From the NCBI RefSeq assembly GCF_033958435.1, contig NC_134139.1, forward strand, positions 203,529,501 through 203,593,500: 64,000 bases of DNA. The letters are read 5' to 3'. The stretch's first letter is position 1. Each line of letters opens with the position of its first letter. Below the pieces are notes generated by a model. It searched no databases and was not told the origin of the DNA. It was given only the letters and a program-made list of their open reading frames with translations. Below, one piece after another: positions 42,901 to 57,900 of this stretch. The position numbers and the translations under genes are program-made. Source of the stretch: Carettochelys insculpta. Taxonomy: Eukaryota; Chordata; Testudines; Carettochelyidae.

Positions 42901-45900
42901 TAGTGATGCCCGATCCCTGCACCCACCAGGTGCAGAGACGCCTGCAGTCTTGGCAGGGCAGAGGAGAGACTTCTTGCTGGGCCTGTGAAGAGGAGGGGGA
43001 GCCCTGTGCCATGCGGGAGGCCAGTCTGCGGATGATTGGCTTCTGCTGTCTTGATTATCTGGCTAGCCAGACAGCAGGAGGAGCTGGATTTGAACTGGGA
43101 GTAGGTGTGCCTCTCTGTTGTGACTGTGCTCCCAGTGTAGACATAGCATAAGTCAGTAGCCACATTACTCCAGTGGCATGTAGCTGTCCGGGAACAATGG
43201 ACCTGCAGAGGGCAGGCTGTCTCGTGGGGGAGAGGACCAGCCTGGGGGCCATTGCGGGGAGGTTGGAATATCAGGACAGGGACCGCAAGCTGAGTGGCAG
43301 CGTTGTGGGGAGTCCGTGCTCAGAACATGGCACCAGGTTCTCCATGACACCCTATGTTGCTGAGCACTGGGGTGGGGTAGCTGGAGCTCTGTCACCCCTA
43401 CACCTAGGTCAGGGGTTCCCAAACTTCTTCTGGTCGTGGAATACTTGGAGGTCATGGTGCTATCTGTGGGACACTTCTGTCTTCCTTACATCCTCATACT
43501 AACCATGAGGAGTGTTACTTACGGAAAATATTTCATGACAGTATTAATTAATTACTGTCTGGTAAATGCAACTCAGCAAATAATTGTGAAACCAGACATT
43601 AACAAAACACATGTAACATTGATCCCTGTGGAGTCATTTCAAGAAAACTGTAAAATGGAGAAAATTTTATTTATTTATTTTTTTCTCCCAGAGAATTTGG
43701 AAGTGATGTCTGTTACTCAATTTCAGTGGCGGATCACAGCGCCGTAGCTGGTGGAACACAGTTTGGGAGCCACTGACCTAGGGAATAGCAGTGCTGGAGC
43801 CCGAAGGGCCCGCGTGATGGGTGAGCCTGGGCACTGCAATAGGGTGGGATCTTCAGCCCATCAGAGATAAGAACATTAAGAACAGCAGCCACACTGGGTC
43901 AGACCATGGGGCCATCAAGCCCAGTATCCTGTCTTCCAACAGTGGCCAATGCCAGGTGCCCCAGAGGGAATGAACAGAGCAGGTGATCATCAAGTGATCA
44001 GTTCCCTGCTAACCATTTCCAGCTTCTTGCAAACAGGCTGGGGACACCTTCCATGCCCATCCTGGCTAATAGCCATTGACGGACCTTTCCCCCATGAATT
44101 TATCTAGTTCTTTTTACTATAGTCTTGGCCTTCACAACATCCTCCGGCAAGGAGTTCCACAGGTTAACTGTGCGTTGTGTGAAAAAATATTTCCTATTAT
44201 TTGTTTTAAACCTGCTGCCTATTAATTTCATTTGGTGTCCCCCTAGTTCTTGTGTTGTGAGAAGGAGCAAATAACAATTCCTTATCTATTTTCTCCACAT
44301 CCGTCATGATTTTACAGACCTCTATCGTATCTATCTATCCTTAATTGTCTTTTTTCCGAACTAAAAAGCCTCAGTCTTATTCATCTCTCCTCATGAAGAG
44401 ATGGACCCGAGTAGTGTTTGCTGCTGTGGCTGTTTTGGGTCGCAGCTGGGCTGAAGCCTTGAAAGGCCCCCTAGGCTCTGGACAGCCTGAGCAGTCCGAG
44501 AGCCTGTGCCAATAAAGTAATGCAAACATGTTCTTTAAAGTGCTTCCCTCTTCCTTTTGGCATGACCTGACTCTTGCGAGCCTGCTGCTTTCCATCCAGC
44601 TCTGATTGTAGTGAAGCACTGGGCCTTGGTGCCAATCGCACTGGCTGTAGAGCTGGGTGGGGTATATAGATCTGGAGTAAAATGGGGGAGAAGTTTGAGA
44701 CCTGGGGAAGGATGTCTGGAGAGGGTCTGTGATGACCCTGTGGGCTCCGTCTGAGAGGAAGGACTCGAGCAATGTTCCTGCTAATTTTTTGCATCCATGG
44801 GCAGAATAAATTTTGTTATGCACTGAGGCATGCGTAAATGCGCACCACTGATAAACACATCTGCATGTCTCCTGGGCGGTAACCCAAGCACTCAGCTGCC
44901 GGGGCCTTGGGCCATTTCCAAGTATGCCCTTGTACCTTTGCAACTTCTTAGCGGTTGGAGAATTGTCTTTGGTGACGAACAGCAGGTCAGCCAAATGCTA
45001 CAGAGCGGTGCAGTGGAATTCCCGTCAGTGAGCCAGAGGAGGCCATCTACCAGGTGCTCTGACTAACTGTGCCCTGGCCCATCCTGACTTGAGAGGAATT
45101 GAGCTGACAACAGTTACCTTCTTGCTGAGAGTTGGGTCCAATTCCCAGCTCCTTAGACAAGTCGTATGAATCTCTGTGCCTCCATTTCCGGGTTTATGAA
45201 ATGAGGCCTGTGGCTGAATGGCATTTTACTGTACAAGCTCCGGTGTTTACTTTACGTTTCCCGCGCGGGTTAGTCAATTTTGTTTTCACGTCCAAAAGTT
45301 TGTAAAGGAACAATTTTTAAACCCTTCCCCACTAGGGAGAGAAGCGCAGACTCTTGCCTGACCTCTCTGGTGCCAGTCCAGAGAATGCCAGGTCCGGATC
45401 CTGTTCATAATCTTACAAAGGGGGAAAACACGAGGAACATGGACATGGGTGCAAAAGTGTTTGATGGACTCTAAGATGAGAGATCCAAATGCTGCCCAGC
45501 TGATTATCCCAGTGCCCACAGCCAGCAGTGTATGTTTCTATGGGTGGTGCACATTTGCTTATGCCTCAGCGCACATAACAAAACTTATTCCAAACAGGAT
45601 GAAAAAACTTAGAGGGCACCCTGCCCATGGCATGTATGGGGCACCAGCAGGGCAGGTAGTGGGTAACTCTGCTACAGGGACTTTTTCAGGGCTTTGGATA
45701 CAAATCCCTATGTAAGTGGGTCTGGATGTCACGGACAGCCCTTGAGCAAGGAGGATAGCTTAGCTTAATGGCTGGAATTCCCCCAGGAAATCTTGAGTTA
45801 GAAGTGCAGGGAATGAGCGCTCTTTTAATTAGGCCGGAGAGCTCCAGGCTGACCTATTGTTTCTAGTGAGTGATCAGGCCTAATTGATTGGGATGATCCA

Positions 45901-48900
45901 ACCTGGGGGGAGGGGAAATGGCTTTCCGAAATGGGCTCGCTGGCTCTCCAGAGGCCGTGGGGCGCAGGGAACTGCATGCTTCGGGACAGCCGCTTTAACG
46001 CGGCTCTTTCTGAACAGTTGGTCGAGCTGGGAGGCCATGTGCATTCCTTGAGAGCGCAGGGCGGGTAACTCTGCCCTTGCTGCCATGGCCGGTGGGCCAG
46101 CTCCATTGCTGAGGAGTCAGGGGGATCTGGGTGGCTAAAAATAGGTGCCTGCAGCTGTGAGAATTGGCAGGTCCTGCCGCTGGCTCACTGCACACGGGCG
46201 CAGGGGGGACTAGCCCCAGGCGAGGCTTGTGGGTCCCTGCCCAGAATAAGAAACAGAAACCAGGTTAAAGCGGAATAAACGCACTTGTGTTCCAGCCCTT
46301 GGTCACTAGACTCACAGCGACGACACCCTTCCATGGAGAGGGGACGTGCAGGGCAGGTTGGCCGGGGACGTGCATGACAAGGGGCGTCGGGTGGACGAAA
46401 TGGTGGATGGTTCCCCTCAGGGAGGGCGGAGAGGCAGGATGAAATTTCATAAGGTGGGTGCAGCACAATTGTCTGCTGAGTCTCAGGCTCATCCATCTCA
46501 TTACGAGCGTTGCAATCTGTTACTGTTTTCTGGAGGTGCATTCACATTTATACACGATTTAACAAAGTTTTACATTCTACAGACTTACTTTCTGACACGT
46601 GCCAAAGGGACTTTGTTTTTCCTACGACCATACCTGAAATTTCCGTCGGTTTGCATTATATTAGACAGGTTGTGGGGGAGGTCTGCTAATCGCAGGGACC
46701 AAAGGTGGGGGCCTGACGTCAAAAGTTTGCTCGGTCCTGCTTTACAGAGCAGCTGTGTATCCCAGACGCAGCCCAGCTGCTTCTGTGCCCAGCAACGGAA
46801 CAGACGCGGCAAGAATTCTTGTAATCAGACTTCTGTGCCCTAGAGGGGGAAGGTTTCTTCGGCACTGGTGAGGCCACATCTGGAATATTGTCCAGGTTTG
46901 GGGCCCCCCCAGTATAAAAAGGATGTGGATTTGCTGGAGCAGGTTCAGCGAAGGGCAACAAAAATGATTAAGGGTCTGGAGCACAAGACCTATGAGGATA
47001 GGCTGAAGGATTTGGGCTTGTTTAGTTTACAGAAGAGAAGACTTAGAGATGATTTAACAGCAGCCTTCAACTTCCTGAAGGGGAGCTCTAAAAAGGAGGG
47101 TGAGAAACTGTTCTCAGTGGTGTCAGATGGCAGAACAAGGAGTAATGGTCTGAAGTTGAAGAGGGAAAGGTGTAGGTTAGATATTAGGAAAAACTACTTC
47201 ACCAGGCGGGTGGTGAAGCACTGGAATGTGTTGCCTAGAGAGATGGTGGATTCTCCATCCCCTTGAGGTTTTTAAGTCCCGGCTGGACAAGGTCCTGGCT
47301 GGGATGACTTAGTAGGGGTTGATCCTGCTTGAAGCAGGGGGCTGGACTAGACGACCTCCTGAGGTCCCTTCCAGCCCTGCGATTCTGTTTCTCTCCAAAA
47401 GGATGTAAAGTAACCCCCCGCATCCCCCCCCTTTTTTTTTTTTAAATGTTGATTTGAGCCTTTTGGCTCATGGAGAGTAAATCTCCAGCTAGAGCTGTTT
47501 CCGGTTCTGGCTGGGCGAGTGACAATGTGGTATTTCTGCCCTGCCGTGACCACCCTGGTTAGAACCTGGAGCTGTTGGAGGAGGAAGATTCTCTGCTCTG
47601 ACATCTTTCATCCACGGCTTTCCAAGTGCCTGGCCGTGAGGATTAAGTGAATCCTGCGAGATAAGCAGCAATAGCAGCATTTTCTGGCAGCAGAGGCGAA
47701 GGCAGAGAGAGAGGCAAGGGGCCGCAGAGCGAGTCATTGCTGGAGCTGTGTATAGATTATCCAGGGCTCTCGGCTCTACATCCTGGCAAGTGGGAAGGTC
47801 AGTGGGACACATGTTCTTTTGATCCTGTGGCCGCTGGCTTGTGCTTTGGGCCAAAGGTCGCTGTTGTGATCACAGCCACGCCACCTTTAATGGAGATGTG
47901 ACCTGTGGAAAGGGCATTGTTGCCCCACCATGCCCGATCCCGGAGGAGGTGGGTGTTATGTGGCCTGGCACTTGATGGAGTTACGGTGACAGATGTAGGT
48001 AGCTCTAGGGGTCCGTGATTCAGTCCTGGGTGTTGGTCAGGATTGAAGCAATCGAATAGGTTACAGAAGCTGGGAGCAGAGCGACAGCATCCCGCAGAGA
48101 GGAGCTGTTCTTGTGCCTAGTGGTTTTAAAGTCTGTTCCCTTCTCTTTCCCCTGGCTCAGCATCGCAGGCAGCCTGTGACTCATGGAGGGAGAGTGGTGA
48201 TGTGTCAGACAGTGGCAGCAGCACCACCAGCGGGCACTGGAGCGGCGGCAGTGACATCTCCACCCCGTCGCCCCCACACCCTGAAGCCAGCCCCAAGTAC
48301 TCCAGCGAGGCCTTGAGTTCCCCTCAGCCCGATGACGGCTTCGAGACCGACTCGGATCCCTTCCTCCTCGATGAGCCAGCCCCGAGAAAGAGAAAGGTAC
48401 TAGGGGCAGGTGGAAATTCACTGTGAATGCTAAGTCTAAGGAGCTGCGTGGTTGAGTGAAACTGACAAGGCAGTTGTCAGTTTCACCTGTCCGGGAAGCA
48501 AGGTGCCTCTTGCTAACCCATGGCAAGCTTCAGCTAGAGATCCCAGAGGAGAAAGGGGACATCGTCAAAGGGGCCGGGGAGAAAGTAAGTGATGGGCAAG
48601 GAGCCGCTTTGATATCAACTTTAGAGCAAGAGAAAGAGGAGTGTGGAGGGAGAGACAGGCCTGGGTGGCCGTGAGGAAGTTACAGGCCTGAGGCAATAGG
48701 AGTCGTCTTTGTGGTGGCTTGAAAGGGGCCAGCCCATGGAGGTGCCAACTTGACAGGGCAAAGGAGGCCCAGGCCTGTGTGTGGGGCAGGGGGGATGAAA
48801 TGGCAGCCTCTGGTGTCTGCATACGTGAGCCTTCATGTTCCAGGGCAGTTTCTATCCCTGCTGAGCTGGGCCTGGGGATAAACCTTCGTGTGACGCGGAC

Positions 48901-51900
48901 CTGTCTTTCTCTTAGAACTCGGTGAAGGTAATGTACAAGTGCCTGTGGCCAAACTGTGGGAAAGTCCTGCGGTCCATCGTTGGCATCAAGCGTCACGTCA
49001 AGACCCAGCACCTTGGGTAAGGCCGCGAATGGTGATTCACCCACAGGACCTGGGATGGTGGGGGAAGGCGTTTCACAGGCTCACAGAAAGAGTTGGGAGG
49101 AGCGGGAAGCTTTGGCAGAGCGTTGAGGGGCAGGGAAGGCAGGATGTGGCCTCCCAGAGGAGTCTGCCTTGGGTGTCAAACTGGCCCTGCTCTGGCCTGC
49201 GTGAAACGAGTTTGGAAGGTCCCAGTGCAGTGCCCACCAGTTATCCATGTCCCCAGAGCCTCTCACTGTTGTCCCTGCGTCTCGGCAGTCTTCTGCAGTG
49301 AGGCCAAGGATTGAGGGGCCCGCAGAGAACGAACTCCCCTCTCTTCCTCGAAGAGGAATCCTTCTGGGGCAGAACTAATGTGCTGGGCCAGCCTGGAAGG
49401 TAAAGCACGTCCCATCACCAGAGCGGTCAGCGCAGGGCGGTCCCCAGAAAGGTTTGGTGCTGCACTCGCTGTCCCCATAAGCTGCTGTGTGGGACTAGCA
49501 GGGAAGGCAGGAAATGCTCCTGGCTAGAGAATTTTCTTGCCCAGAGGGCTGGTGGCTTCTGTAACCTGCCTTAGAGCCCTCCCCACCCAGACACCAGCGG
49601 GCAGGGCAAGTATTAACACCTGGCTACAATCACACAGCTCAGGTCCTGTCCCACCACCCTGCCGTCTGTGCCCTTCTCCATCTCTCCAGCCTTTTCTCCC
49701 TCCCTCAGCTCTCTGTGTCCCTCTTCTTCTGGTATTCTGCTCCCTTAACTCCTCTCCTGCTGCCTTCCTCCCATGCCCGAGAATACACTGGGACGGTCAT
49801 GTTGCCAGCCAGCTCTCAGCTCACCTATTGCTTCCCTTTTTGCCAGTCTGCATCTTCTCCCCTTCAAAGCGTGAGTGTTGCAGCGGGGGGGGAGAGAGAG
49901 AGAGAGATGGCCACTGCCCTGGCAAACACCAGGGAGCAAAGCAAGCTGCAGTCAGGAGCTGCTCCCTGGGGAGACTCAGGTGCTGATTAGCAGACTGCCC
50001 ACAGCTGGCGGCATGTGTATTGGTGGTGCACATCCACACATGCACCCATGCACATAACAAAATTTATTCTGCCCCAGATGATGATAAACTGGAACGACAA
50101 GGTGCCCTGGCAGCCCGAATGAAGAGCTGGGTTGTCAGTGAGGTTGTATCATGCTCATATGGAGGAGACTAGATGACCGATGCTGACCAGCGGGATACAT
50201 ATGTACGGCCCCTGGCCCGAGGGAGGCCTTTGTTCTGTGTAGGGCCTTTGGCCGCAGCTGAAATGCAGATAAATGGCAGTGGTGGAGGGGGCAGGAGGTC
50301 ATGAAGGGTAACTGGGATGTGTTTTTAAGGCCTCCCTCCCACTGCACCAGGTCGCAGGGACTGAGGCCAGTCTACACTAGACCTTAAAGTCAATCATGGA
50401 TACACATTTCCAGCTGCAACACTTGCATTGCTGGAATCGACTTGCCTATGGTCAACTTACCTGGCTGTCTGCACAGAGAGAGGGGGAGAAACTCCTCAGG
50501 AGACTGAGGCATAAGGGGTGGACTGTCAAGCCCCTATGGTTTGATTTTTCCACATCCCCACTAGGCGTGTGAATTCGCACCCTGGAAGATCGACCCGGTC
50601 GGTGTCAATCACTTGGGTAGCATAGATGTCCCCGGAGACTAAAATTAGCGTGTCTTGGAAAGGAAGAAGCCCTTTGCTTTATGCTGCCCTTAGAGCTGCT
50701 AATCAACTAGCTAGAACTCAGGATGTGACTACTGTTCCTGTACTCAAACAAAACAAAGCAGCAGAGATGTAACACTTTAAAGACTAACAAAACGATTGAG
50801 TCGGTGATGAGCTTTCGTGGGACAGACCCACTTCTTCAGATCAATTTCATTTCCAATGCAGACTGATATTTTATAAGTACAGAGGACCCAAAAGAAAAAA
50901 AATTGCAATAAAAACAGACAAATGAAATAGGAGAGAAGGATGGTGAAGAAGAAGATGGAAAGAAGGGGGTGAGAGATGGGAGGATGTTAATTGTCCTGTC
51001 TGAGATAATTACGAGTGTCAAAGGAAGGGAAGCAGTCCTTGTAATGTGTGAGGTAGTTGATGTCTGTGTTCATACCACGTGTTAATATGTCAAATTTGAA
51101 TATGTACTCTAACTCAGAAATCTCATGCTCTAATCTGTTGGCCAGTCTGTATTGGAAATTACATTGATCTGAAGAAGTGGGTCTGTCCCACCAAAGCTCA
51201 TCACTGAATAAATCATTTTGTTAGTTTTTAAAGTGCTGCATTTCTGCTGCTTTATTTTGTCGGAGTTCAGACTAACAGGGGTACCTCTCTGTTCCTGTTC
51301 CTGTAGTCCGTTCAGCTGAGGTCCGTTTTTAGTGTGGTAAGGTCCCCTAGCGGGGATTCAGCGGAGGCTCTCCCAGGCATGTCACAGGCCCTATAGCAGT
51401 GCCCTGGAACCACTTTTTTTTTTTTTTTTTTTTTTTTTTTTGGCTGGGGCTGCTGATCCAAACGAAAATCATTTGGGGATCATGCCCCAAACCCCCAAAA
51501 CCAAACCAAATAACAAACCTCCCTGACCTGGCCCCTGAGAATCAGGACACAAACCAGACATGCTTGGAGCACTGGGGTCCTTCACAGTCCAACCCCACAG
51601 GGCCAGATCTGGCTGACGGCTTCCCTCGATCTGACCTGCGGTGAGCCTCAGGGCTTCCCTGCTCCCTGTGGTGGGGCAGGCCGGCACTAACACTCCAGCA
51701 TGGCAGAAGACTGCTGAGATAGGGTGACGTGCAGTGGGGCTTGGAGCACTCACCTTGCTGCAGGGGAGAGGGGAAGCCCTGAGCTTCACTGCAGGCTGAA
51801 TTGAGGGAGCTGGGGCCTGGATCCAGCCCATAGGCCATCACTCGCTCCTTCCCTAAAGGAGTGTAAAGGTGAGACGTGAGTGAGCTGTGAGAGCCTCTCT

Positions 51901-54900
51901 GTCCATCAAGGGCCCAAAGTAAAGAATAAGTGGCGGCCCCTCCAGCCAGGGGATCCCCTGTGGCCTCATCTGACTGAATCTGGTACAGGCTGCAAAGTGT
52001 GATGCTTCTGAATTTGCACAGCAGCTTTGGTACAGTGGGGAAGGAGGTTTCTCCTCTCACACCAGAGCAGTGTCTAGTGTCCCAACCCAAGCGGTTTTGC
52101 TCTAATCCTTCCAAGAAGAATCAAGCTGCCAGTGGAAGTTGGGTTTGGTTGCATTGTTGTGTTCCTAGTCTCCCTGGACAAGTTGTCACAGAAGAGGGAG
52201 CTGGTCTAAGCATGAGGCTGGCAGCCAGGAACTCCTGGGTTCCAACCCTGGCTTTGCCACTAATTCTCTGCATGGTCATGGGCAAGATACACTCTGTGCT
52301 CTCCCTGTGCCGCAGTTACCCCGTGTGCAAAAATGGGGATCAGCAGTGTGCCCTTGTAGCCAAGAAGGCTAACAGCATATTGGGTTGCATTAGAAGAAGC
52401 ATTTCCAGCAGATCTAGAGGAGTTATTTTCCTCTGCTTGGCACTGGTGACGCCACATCTGGAGTATTGCATCCAGTTCTGCCCTGCCCCACGGTATAGAA
52501 GGGAGGTGGAAACATTGGAGCGGGTCCAGCAGAGGGCAACAGAAACTATTAAGGGGCTGGAGCACTGGACCTGTGAGGAGAGGCTGAGGGATTTGGGCTG
52601 ATTTAGTTCTCAGAAGAGAAGAGTGAGGGGTGATTTGAGAGCAGCCTTCAACTTCCTGAGAGGGGGCTCTAAAGAGGATGGAGAGAGGCTGTTCTCAGTA
52701 GTGACAGGTGGCAGAACAAGGAGCAGTGCCCTTAAAGTTGCAGAGGTGTAGGGTGGATATTAGGAACTACTTTTCCACCGGGAGGGTGGTGAAGCACTGG
52801 AATGTGTTACTGTGAGAGGTGGTGGAATCTCCATCCCTAGAGGTTTTTAAGTCCCAGCTTGACAAAGTCCTGCCTGGGATGATTTAGTTGGGGTTGGTCC
52901 TGCTTTAGGCAGGGGACTGGACTCGATGACCTCCTGAGGTCCCTTCCAGCCCTACAATTCTGTGAGCATGCTGGCACCTGACATAGATCTGATTGACGAA
53001 GGGCAGGTTCTTTACAACGATTGACTCATTTTCCCCCTTTACGCCACCACAGAGACAGCGCAGACTCAGACCAGCGGAAGCGGGAGGAAGATTTCTACTA
53101 CACCGAAGTGCAGGTGAAAGAAGAAGCTGTTCCAGAATCTGCCACCAGCCCCTCCTTTGGGTCCTCGCCCATCGTCATCCAGCAGGCCCTCGGCAAGCCA
53201 GAGGCTTTGGCTTTGGATCAGGTGTCCGGGGAGTCTCACCTGCCCAACAGTGCCCTGAGTCAATCTGCCCCCAGTTCCTTCTGGCACATCCAGGCAGACC
53301 ATGCCTACCAGGTGGGTTGGCCACCTACAGAATGATAATGATGGAGTGACACCTGGCAGCCTTGTTCTTAGGATGCCAGCTATACATACCAAATGATGGG
53401 GACTGATTTAGCTGCAAGCATGCAAAAGAGAGATCTTGGGAGTCATCGTGGATAGTTCTTTGCAGCAGCAGTCAAAAAAAGCAAACCATGTTAGGAATCA
53501 TTGAAAAAGGGACAGAGAATAAGACAGAGGGGCTACGTCTGCACTAGCTCACTGCGTCGACGTAGCCTATTTCAAAGTAAGAACATCAAAATAGGCTACT
53601 TCGGCGCGTATCATCTACACGTCCTCCAGGGCTGGTGCCATCGACGTTCAGTGTCGAAATAGCAACGGGGAATGTCGAAAGGAGCTGCCCTGGAAGGAAA
53701 TGCGAAGCGTCCACACACACAGGTGCTCCCCATCGAAATAAGGGGCCAGCAAAGCCTGCGGAGGGGGTCACAGGCTGGACTAGCCCTTCTGGGGCAACAG
53801 TAAGCTGCTCCCTTAAAGGGCCCCTCCCAGACACACTTGGCCTGCTCTGTATGTGGTCTGCAGAGCTGACAACCGTTTGCAGACCCTGTGCACACAGCGT
53901 GGACCCCTAGCTGCTGCTGCAGCAGCCAGAAGCCATGGGGTAAGGGTTGCTGCATGCAGCGACCATAGAACCCCGTAAGGGTTGGCCAGAGCTCTTCTCA
54001 ACCCCTCAGCTGATGGCCGCCATGGAGGACCTCGCTATTTCGATGTAGTGGGATGTGGATCGTCTACACATGCCCTGCTTCGACATTGAACGTCTAATTA
54101 GGGCACTGTTCCCATCTTTGGAGAGAAATAGCGATTTCGACGTCTCGCTACGTAACGTCAGTTTCAACGTCGAAATAGTGCACAGCACGTGTAAACGCGA
54201 GGCGTGCTGTTTCGACATCGTGTCACTACTTTGTAGTAGCTGGCTAGTGTAGATGCACCCAGAATATCTTCTTGTCTCTGTATAAATCCACTGGACACCT
54301 ACATCTTGAACACTTCTTACGCATGTGGTCATCTCATCTCAAAATAGATGATGTACATCGCCTCATCTCAAAAGCCTCCGCTCCAGCAGTTGTAATGCCC
54401 TCACCCTGTAATGCTGCAACATCCTGGACTGTGAGGCCTGGGCTACACAGCTTTCCACTACTATAACTAGGTTGAGTAGGGGTGTGAGATTTCTTTTTTT
54501 TTTTTTAATTATAATGCCAGCAAAGTTACAAAACTACAAGCCCCACCATGCACACAGACATAAAAAGCTCCTTAGACCAGTGGAGCTTATTTCCCAACTC
54601 ATGCAGTAAATAAACTACACTCAGCCCTCATTAAACAAGAACTTTACTTACAAGTACTCGCTAAAACGCGGGACACACACACACATATCTACCTTTTTTT
54701 GTTCAGTGAATTCCCCCTGCTGATACGAGCCTTACCGCCTCCCCGCAGACCCGACCTGCTGCAGCCTGACCCCCTCCCTCCCGCCAGCTCCATGGCCCCA
54801 ACTCCCCCCCTCAGCCCACACCCCCAGCTTTCCCTGCAGACCCAACCTGCAGCAGTATGAAACCCGCCCCCCCCCCCCCCCCCCCGGTGCTTGCCACGGC

Positions 54901-57900
54901 TCCAGCTGGCGTCAGCCTTAACCCCTCTGCTACCCGCCCCATGGATCCACCCCACTGCCAGGTTTTATCCCTCCCTCCCACTCATGGCCCCGAACTGCCC
55001 CCGCCAAGCCCAAGGTTCACTTCCTGTTCAGCAGCAGCACCTGCTGCTACTCTCCAGGGTTATGGGCACTTGTGAAAGTCTGATTCATTCCGTGCATTTT
55101 AATGGGAATTTAGTGCCCCTCTTGTGAGTTTTCACCTACGAGCAGAAATTTGGGAGCCAGTTGTTTTTCTATAGTGAGGGATGAGTGGACACTCACCTAG
55201 ACACGCCTATATAGGTATAACAGCATCTCCAATAGGAGAGCTGTCTCTCCTTATCTAACCTGGCATAGTCAGACACGCAACATGTGTGCAGAGAAGGCCT
55301 AATGGTTTTAGCAGCAAGCGATGCAGTCACACCAGATCCTCAGGCTCCCCGTACATTCAAAGGCATTTGAACTCATGACTCCTAATACCTAATTGTGCAA
55401 GGATCTGGTACAGTTACATTCCTGGCTGTGTTTTATTTGCATACATGGGGAAGTGCTGCATACCACCAGGCTGGCTAATCGCAGGGTGACCAATAACTAT
55501 GGTACACCCACATCTGGAGTGCTGCCTGCAGATGTGGTCTCCTCACCTGAAAAAAGATATATTGGCGTTAGAAAAGGGCAACTAAAATGATTAAGGGTTT
55601 GGAACGGGTCCCATATGAGGAGAGGCTAGAGAGACTGGGACTTTTCAGTCTAGAAAAGAGGAGACTGAGGGGCGATATGATAGCGGTATATAAAATCATG
55701 AATGGTGTGGAGAAAGTGAATACAGAAAAGTTATTGACTTGTTCCCATAATATAAGAACTAGAGGACACCAAATGAAATTAATGGGTAGCAGGTTCAAAA
55801 CTAATAAAAGAAAGTTTTTCTTCACACAGTGCACAGTCAACCTGTGGAACTCCTTGCCAGAGGACGCTGTGAAGACCAGGACTCTAACAGAGTTTAAAAA
55901 AGAGCTTGATAAATATTTGGAGGTTAGGTCCATAGATGGCTATTAGCAAGGGGTAAGGTATAGTGCTTAGCCTTTTGTCAAAGGTGGGAGATGGATGGCA
56001 GGAGACAAATTGCTTGATCATTGTCTTCGGTTCACCTCCTCTGGGGCACCTGGCATTGGCTACTTTTGGCAGACAGGATACTGGGCTAGATGGACCTTTG
56101 GTCTGACCCAGTATGGCTGTTCTTATGTAGAGAGTTTTCAGAGCAAGAGGACGACAGCACTACACAGACTAGCAGAAGAAATCCACTGTAACAGAGTTAC
56201 AGATCTACAGCTCCATGATTAGGAGAACTAGCCAGCAGGCAGGCTGGACAACAGGCACACATGCGTTCCTCCTATATGGCGCCTTTTAGTATGAAAACCA
56301 AGGAAAATTTATTGAGCAAAACTACAAGACAGTACATGTGAAACCAGCAAATCCAAGCTCTTTATGGCACTCATAGCGATCCTGTGGAACTCAGCGTGGC
56401 AGGAGGTATGATCAGACTTTGGGGCTGGATTTGAAAACAGAGGACTGGATCATTTCAGGATTGCTAACTTTTGTAGCTGTCCAAGCCAAAACAGTAAGGA
56501 GCACCAGAGTATTAGCTGATTAATTGCTAGGAATGGGAAGGAGATTGTCTCCTTCCTGCCATGCCCAAACACATAAGAATTTGCTAAGTGCATCATTTAA
56601 TCTGAAGCATTAGGCATTGGCCGCTGCCAGAGACAGGACACCGAACTTGATAGACCAAAGGTCTGATGGGGTAAGGAAGACTCCTGAAAGATAAAAGAAT
56701 GACCATAGTGGGTCTGACCAATAGTCCATCTTGTCTTCCTGTCTTCTGACAGTGGCCAATGCCAGATGCCCTGTAAGAAGGAATGAACAGAACAGGAGGT
56801 CATGAAGTGATCCCTTCTTTGTCACCTGTTCTCAGCTTCTGACAAACAAAGGCTAGGGACACCATTCCTACCCATCCTGGCTAATAGCCTTTGATGGATC
56901 TATTCACCAGGAATTTATCTTGTGGTTTTTTCCCCTTTTTTTTTTTTTTTTAAACCCCATTAAAGTTTTGGGCTTCACAACCTCCTCTGGCGAGGAGTTC
57001 CCCAGGTCTGCCATGCCCTGTGTGAAGAAAAACTTCCATTTGTTAGTTTTAAACCATTAATTTCATTTGGTGATCCCTAGTTCTTATGTTATGGGAACAA
57101 GTAAATAACTTTACCTGACTCACTTTTTCCACACCTGTTGTGATTTTTATAGCCCTCTGTCCTGTCCCCCTCTTAGTCTCCTGTTTTCTAAGACTGAGAG
57201 TCCAAATCTTTTTAATCTGTCTTCATATGACACCTGTTGCAAACCCCTAATAATTTTTGTTGCCCTTTTCTGAACCTTTTCCAATGCCAATACACTTTTT
57301 TTTGGGATGAGGTGACCACATCTGTACACAGAATTTGAGGTGTGGTGTACCATGGATTTCTATAGAGGCAACTAGATAGTCTCTGCCCCTTTTTAATGAT
57401 GCCTAATGTTTGTTTGTTTGCTTTTTTGACTGCTGCTGAACATTGAGTGGATATTTTCAGAGAACTATCCATAGTGACTCCAAGATCTCTCTCGAGTGCT
57501 TATAGCTAAATTAGTAGCCCCCATCATTTTGTATGTATAGTTGGGATTCCTTTTTCCAATGTCCATTACTTTACTTTATATTTATCAACACTAAATTTCA
57601 TTTGTCACTTTGTTGTCCAATCACTTGTTTAGTGAGATCTTTTTGAAGCTCTTCAGTCTTCTTTGTTCTCAACTATCTTGAGCAGTTTAGTATCATCAGA
57701 AAATTTTGCCACCTCCACTGTTTACCCCTTTCTCCAGACCATTTATAAATAGGTTGAATAGGATGGTCCCAGTACGGACTCTTGGGAGACACTAATAATT
57801 ACCCCTCTCCCTTCTGAAAATTTACCATTCATTCCTACCCTTCGTTTCCTGTCTTTTAACCAGTTATCAGCCCATGAGATGACCTTCCGTATTATCTCAT

